Below are positions 59,733-64,000 of a stretch of DNA of 64,000 nucleotides, piece by piece (the stretch's first letter is position 1; the number at the start of each line of letters is the position of its first letter). Position numbers and translations under genes: made by a program. Source of the DNA: Microplitis mediator (Eukaryota; Arthropoda; Insecta; Hymenoptera; Braconidae); NCBI RefSeq assembly GCF_029852145.1, contig NC_079970.1:1612001-1676000 (forward strand), in the 5' to 3' direction. The notes under the pieces are model-generated. The model searched no databases, was not told the DNA's origin, and saw nothing but the letters and a program-made list of their open reading frames with translations.

Positions 59733-60608
59733 TTAAAATTCTTCGACACGTTCAAACTGTTCCCAACTTTTCTCGCTAACAACAGTGTCCTCAGTTATTT
59801 CTGATGTAGAGTCTGGATTAATAACAACGATAACTTTTTCGAGTTGTTCATCGTCTCCACCCGAATTTATAAATTTTTTCTTATCATTGTTATTGTTATA
59901 TTTATTTATATTTATGTCACTAGCAACAGTTGACTTTAAAACAATTTTAGATATTTCCGTGGACATTACGACCGAGCGCAGCTCATTAACTTGAACAAAA
60001 GTGTCACTTGAATAGTTTTGAGAAATTTCATACTCGGTGCTGTCAAAAGATTGCGTAAATTCTTGGACAAATTCAATTATTTTTTCAACTAAAGAATTTA
60101 TATCACAGTTAATTTTATTCACAAACGAATCACGTACTCGAAATTCATCTGACAATTCTGTCTCGGTAATAAATTCTTTGGATTCTATTTCTTTATTCAT
60201 TTCACATAACTTGTTTTCAATTACACGAGTAGATTTTTCGAGATCGAGACTTATATTCTCACTGAGAAATTTTATTGATACGCATTCCACTTTCTCATCA
60301 CCATTTCTATTATTATTGTTGTTGTTATCAGAATTTCTTTGTCCTGTTTTAATAAAATCATCCAACGAACCAGAAAACAGCATTAAACTTTCATGTGAAT
60401 TATTTTCCATGATTTTCCGGCCTATTGTTTTCGGATAATCATCACCAATAACTGGCGGATATATTCCTTGATACAGTTGCCTCTCAAACGTTTCATACAA
60501 TTTATTCTGACGGTTGACATTTTCAATTCCGTCATACAAATTAATCGGGTTTTGTATTGGAGACATTGTCATTAACATCAAACCGATTGAAAGAAATATT
60601 ATTATTAT
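59733..60608 (-). CDS. 3' exon of an unrecognised, probably secreted acidic protein
   Basis: An open frame of 291 residues plus stop. The minus strand reads TGACTAG|ATAATAATAATA, so an acceptor at 60609 fits and the exon opens IIIIFLSIGLMLMTMSPIQN, the hydrophobic core of a signal peptide whose start would lie in an upstream exon not found. The rest is polar and acidic, with an Asn run after residue 100, Glu/Ser-rich stretches (VEKIIEFVQEF, SEITEDTVVSEKSWEQ) and no known domain. If unspliced, translation could start at the ATG at 60578. It is on the same strand as and upstream of the CAPA receptor. I do not recognise the family. Confidence 0.6.
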   Translation of the reverse strand: MIIIFLSIGLMLMTMSPIQNPINLYDGIENVNRQNKLYETFERQLYQGIYPPVIGDDYPKTIGRKIMENNSHESLMLFSGSLDDFIKTGQRNSDNNNNNNRNGDEKVECVSIKFLSENISLDLEKSTRVIENKLCEMNKEIESKEFITETELSDEFRVRDSFVNKINCDINSLVEKIIEFVQEFTQSFDSTEYEISQNYSSDTFVQVNELRSVVMSTEISKIVLKSTVASDININKYNNNNDKKKFINSGGDDEQLEKVIVVINPDSTSEITEDTVVSEKSWEQFERVEEF

Positions 60609-60709
60609 CTAGTCACAAAATATAATTATTATTGTCATTTATTATCAATATTCATCAGAAAGATCGACGGAAAATCAGATACCATTCAATAAAAAAATAA
60701 TTTTTAATT

Positions 60710-61646
60710 ACTGCGCTGCAAAAAATTTACGGAGTGACCGCGATAAACTCCGGAATGGATAATTTTTTTACCCTGATTAAACAACTGAATTCGACCGAAT
60801 TAAAAATTTTAATTCTGTTATATTCTGTCGAATTCTGCAAAACAGAATTTAACTGAATTTAAAATTTGAATTTGAATTGAACAGAATAAAACCGATTTAA
60901 AAATTTCAGATTCGTTTTAATTCAGTTTAATTCGGATTCAGAACCAGAAATTGGAGAATTATTTTCGAATTAAACCGAATAGAATTATTTAAATTCGTTT
61001 TAATTTGGACAAATTCTGGTTTTCTTGCCGAATTAGACAGAATTCATTTTTAAGTTAGGTACCGAAGTAACAGAATTTATCTTAATTAAATAGAATTAAA
61101 AATTTAATTCTGTCGAATTCTGCAAAACAGAATTCAACTGAATTGAAAATTTTAATTTGAATTAAACAGAATAAAACCGATTTAAAAAATTTAAATTCGT
61201 TTTAATTCAGTTTAATTCGGATTCAGAACCAGAAATTGGAGAATTATTTTCGAATTAAACCGAATAGAATTATTTGAATTCGTTTTAATTTGGACAAATT
61301 CTGGTTTTCCTGCCGAATTAGACAGAATTCATTTTTAAGTTAGGTACCGAATTAACAGAATTTATCTGAATTAAATAGAATTAAAAATTTAATTCTGTTT
61401 AATTCGATCGAATTCAGTTGTTTAATCAGGGTATTGAATTCCTTTGGAATGAAATTCCTTAAGGAGAGGAGTTTATTTCAACAGCAAAACTCCGCACTGG
61501 AGTGAATGCAGATGTAAATAAAATCTCACTCCGAAATCACCGATAAAAAAAATTTCCAATTCACTCCATACGCGGAGTGTTTTTTTTTAGCTCCGTAACT
61601 CCGGATGACGAAGTAAAATCCGTAATCACTGAATTTTTTACAGCGT
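60710..61646. mobile_element. CACTGTAAAAA-type element, interrupted by a nested MITE
   Basis: The outer ends are TACTGCGCTGCAAAAAATTT and GAATTTTTTACAGCGTA. The flanking interior has ACGGAGTGACCGCG, CTCCGCACTGGAGTGAATGC and ACTCCATACGCGGAGTG. The middle is replaced by the element at 60771-61431. Confidence 0.75.
60771..61431. mobile_element. Nested MITE with CCCTGATTAAAC ends and two direct internal repeats
   Basis: The ends are CCCTGATTAAACAACTGAAT TCG and CGA ATTCAGTTGTTTAATCAGGG, each flanked by TA, as after a Tc1/mariner-type insertion. Inside, a block of about 290 bp starting near 60798 is repeated almost exactly from about 61088 (both contain TTCGGATTCAGAACCAGAAA). No transposase frame is seen. 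Confidence 0.8.
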
Positions 61647-62957
61647 ATTGGGTAAGTTGGTCACCCTGGACAAAGTGGGGGCAGTAAAAATTTTTTTATG
61701 AAATTTTGACATGACCAACTTGCCGGTATTCAGCGAATTAAAAAAAAATTTGTTATAAATTGTATTTAATTTTCTTAAAATTTTATAATTTATTTGTATA
61801 TGAAATATTACCCTGGCAGATAAGGAGAATTTAGATAACTCGGTAATTGAGATTGTAAATGTAAGTAAAGATAATTCTAAAAATAAGCCAATTAAATACC
61901 AAATTAAACGTCCGAAGCAAATGAGAAAATCCACCAAAGTCACGTTTTCCATTTTATATCCATGTCCGCAAAAAAGACATTTTAACGTCAATTTATTTAA
62001 TTTAGTTTTTTTTAACAATAAATTTGAGTCTTAAACTTAACCGCAACATTTTCGTATTAAAATAGATTTTTAAAACCTGATTAAACTTAATGCTTATCTT
62101 CACTTGTTTTGTTTAAATTTTACGTGTCAATAAATTTAATGAGATTACAGAAACTTTTATTACTTTTTCAAAATTTATTTATTTATTTATCTATTGTTTC
62201 CACAAAATAATTATTTAAGTACGTAACACCTGGAAAGTTTTAATCCTCATTGTTTATTATCAGCCCTAAAATATATTTATAATCTCTAAAATAGTATAAT
62301 AGAGAACTTAGTAATAATGAAACAAGACGTTTCCACTTGTTTACTTCCATTGATATAGAGTCCTGTGATATTTAGGGCTGATATACACGCGAGTATCTAA
62401 AGTAATTACATGCACATAAATTATTTTATAACTTTAATTAAACTTGTTCGCTATTTTATCCATTCTTGTATGCGCTCATTATTTTCTAATTTATTTTGCG
62501 ACATGAACAAATAATAAATAAATAACTATTTTAAAAATAATCTGAGCTCAAGTGATTTTCTCTGCATTAAATCGCGCGGGATTATCGCAATAATATAATC
62601 CAGTGTTTGACTCACTTGTGCTTTCACATGAGAAAAAACTTTTTTAATCACGCGAATCGACTGTAATTTCATTCCACCGGCGGCTGCTCTACGATAAAAC
62701 AGAATCATAGATAACTGACAAAATTTACATATTATAACCTCATTTCCTTCTGATAATAATCTTTAATTTACTGTTTTTATTTATTCAGCTATTTACCAAT
62801 TATTATTTTACTTTTAATTACTCAAATATTCCATTATAATAATTATTTTTTATTTTAATTAAATTGTTGATATATATTCAAATTTTCATGCAATCTATTA
62901 CTAATTAAATTTCCTAAATGTAAAAATTCAAAGCCGAAAAAGTAATAATATTTTTTA
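61647..62957. other. Non-coding stretch
   Basis: AT-rich. A minus-strand frame at 61638-62018 overlaps the repeat end and has no recognisable domain, so it is not called. Confidence 0.45.
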
Positions 62958-63275
62958 TCCGTCGAAAAGTGGCTGACAAATAGCCTAGGTAGTGAACACG
63001 AGGCTGAAAACGATCAGTAAGCCGAAATTTGACCGAAAACAAGGGCTAAAAAAATTGTATGGTCAAAATTAGGCCGACTTTATTAATTGGCCAATTTTCG
63101 GCTTGTTTATTGAGTATGATAAAATTTCGGTGTGTTTTCGACGTTTTCCAATAAAATTCTACGACTTTGACCTCATTTCGGGCAAATTTAGGCCTCTTTG
63201 AATAAAATTGTCAGGCTTCGGCGTGATATCTCCCAGATTAGCCTTTCCGGTCCTTTTCGGTGTATTTCCCGGGTC
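62958..63275. repeat. Complex repeat block with GGCCGA / TCGGCC motifs, copy 2
   Basis: It contains AAAGTGGCTGACAAATAGCC, AGTGAACACGAGGC, CCAATAAAATTCTACGAC and AGGCCTCTTTGAATAAAATT. It is inverted relative to 59095-59412, and its right half matches the 9290-9730 unit. Confidence 0.7.
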
Positions 63276-63330
63276 GAAAAAATGATCTTCAATTTCAACC
63301 TCGAATTGCGGCTGCGAATAAACGTATTCT

Positions 63331-63402
63331 AGAACCTCATTTGAACCTCTTTGTTGCGCTTATTTCCGTTTTTGCGCTATAGAGGTTCAAACGAGGTTCT
63401 AT
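63331..63402. repeat. Short foldback
   Basis: AGAACCTCATTTGAACCTCT and AGAGGTTCAAACGAGGTTCT form the arms of an imperfect hairpin with a loop of about 30 bases (TTGTTGCGCTT ... GCGCTAT). Confidence 0.6.
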
Positions 63403-64000
63403 TTTTCGACTAGGGTTTTGTTCAAATATTTTTCCCTGAGTTATGGGAAATTATAATTATGAAAATAATTCGAATGACACTGAAATTTGTTTTTTAAACT
63501 TCTAGATAGAAAATTTCGAAGAAAATTGGGTTTATATTTTTTCTTTACTTCGATCAGACTGTAGATTTCACTGTGGGAAATGTGAAAATGGCCAAGTACT
63601 AGAAAAAAAAGCCATAAAAATAATTGCGGCAATAAAAAAATATTTGTTTTCCTCAAAATTACGTGACATAAAAATTTTTGAGATTTTTCTTCTCGGTCGC
63701 TTCTACAAACGAATCTATTGAATTTTCTCAACGAGTTCTAGTAAAAACTTTGTTGTGTACACGTCAATTTATATTTTTTTCATAAAATTTATTCATTTAT
63801 CTTACACTTGACTGTTTTTAAATTATTCAACTCGCTCGAAACTCAATTAACTCACTCTTAATTATTATCAAATATTTTCATTTATTCAAAAAAAATAAAA
63901 ATATCGCAATCAGTTGATTGTTAATTTGATGATTAATTAAAATAAATATATTTTTGTAAACTAAATTAAAAGTACATGTTTAAATTATTAAAATAAAAAA
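63403..64000. other. AT-rich window end, nothing supported
   Basis: No gene or repeat boundary is supported. A 96-codon minus-strand frame at 63441-63731 has no recognisable features. Confidence 0.45.

Noticed and set aside
60037..60438. 133-codon plus-strand open frame
   Set aside because: It is antisense to the better supported minus-strand exon at 59733-60608.
61638..62018. 126-codon minus-strand frame
   Set aside because: It overlaps a MITE end and has no recognisable feature.
1..64000. tRNA, rRNA or integrated viral genes
   Set aside because: No cloverleaf, ribosomal or viral protein signature was recognised on either strand, although a systematic search could not be run.

Overview
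The window is AT-rich eukaryotic DNA from an insect, most likely a hymenopteran and plausibly a parasitoid wasp. That placement is an inference from the receptor repertoire, the small phase-0 introns and the dense load of short inverted-repeat elements; no species can be read from it. I found no bacterial, plastid or viral genes.

Two gene systems dominate. The first is one neuropeptide G-protein-coupled receptor of the CAPA/pyrokinin type on the minus strand, spliced from six exons between 58355 and 9991 (457 residues). Its first intron, 15732-58054, is 42.3 kb long. The second lies entirely inside that intron: a tandem array of insect gustatory receptor (Gr) genes, labelled GrA to GrO here. 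GrA, GrB and the broken GrC are on the minus strand (16.2-23.2 kb); GrD to GrO are twelve intact genes on the plus strand (24.7-50.8 kb). Every intact gene has four coding exons: a long exon of about 315-342 codons, then exactly 72 bp, exactly 90 bp, and a 60-78 bp exon carrying the Gr signature TYhhhhhQF. All introns are phase 0.

The array shows its history: one frameshifted pseudogene (GrC), two 5'-end relics whose start codon reads ATA, two 3'-end relics between GrM, GrN and GrO, and near-identical neighbours (GrM/GrN). A short motif close to TTCATTAGTCTTTTATCGC recurs roughly 60-140 bp upstream of the ATG of most Gr genes, and a copy also marks one relic.

Region by region: 1-9.9 kb is mostly non-coding, with several MITE-like elements, a hAT-type MITE with an 8-bp target duplication and two weak candidate exons. 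10-15.7 kb holds CAPA receptor exons 6 to 2 with repeats in their introns. 16-51 kb is the Gr array. 51-58 kb is the rest of the long intron and includes a GC-richer patch flanked by candidate divergent first exons (53.3-54.7 kb). 58.0-58.4 kb is receptor exon 1. 59.7-60.6 kb is the 3' exon of an unrecognised, probably secreted acidic protein on the minus strand. 60.7-64 kb is repeats.

The Gr proteins should act as membrane chemosensory receptors and the CAPA receptor in peptide-hormone signalling; no direct functional link is implied by the nesting. Exon coordinates were derived by hand from splice signals, reading frame and comparison among the paralogs, without transcript data.
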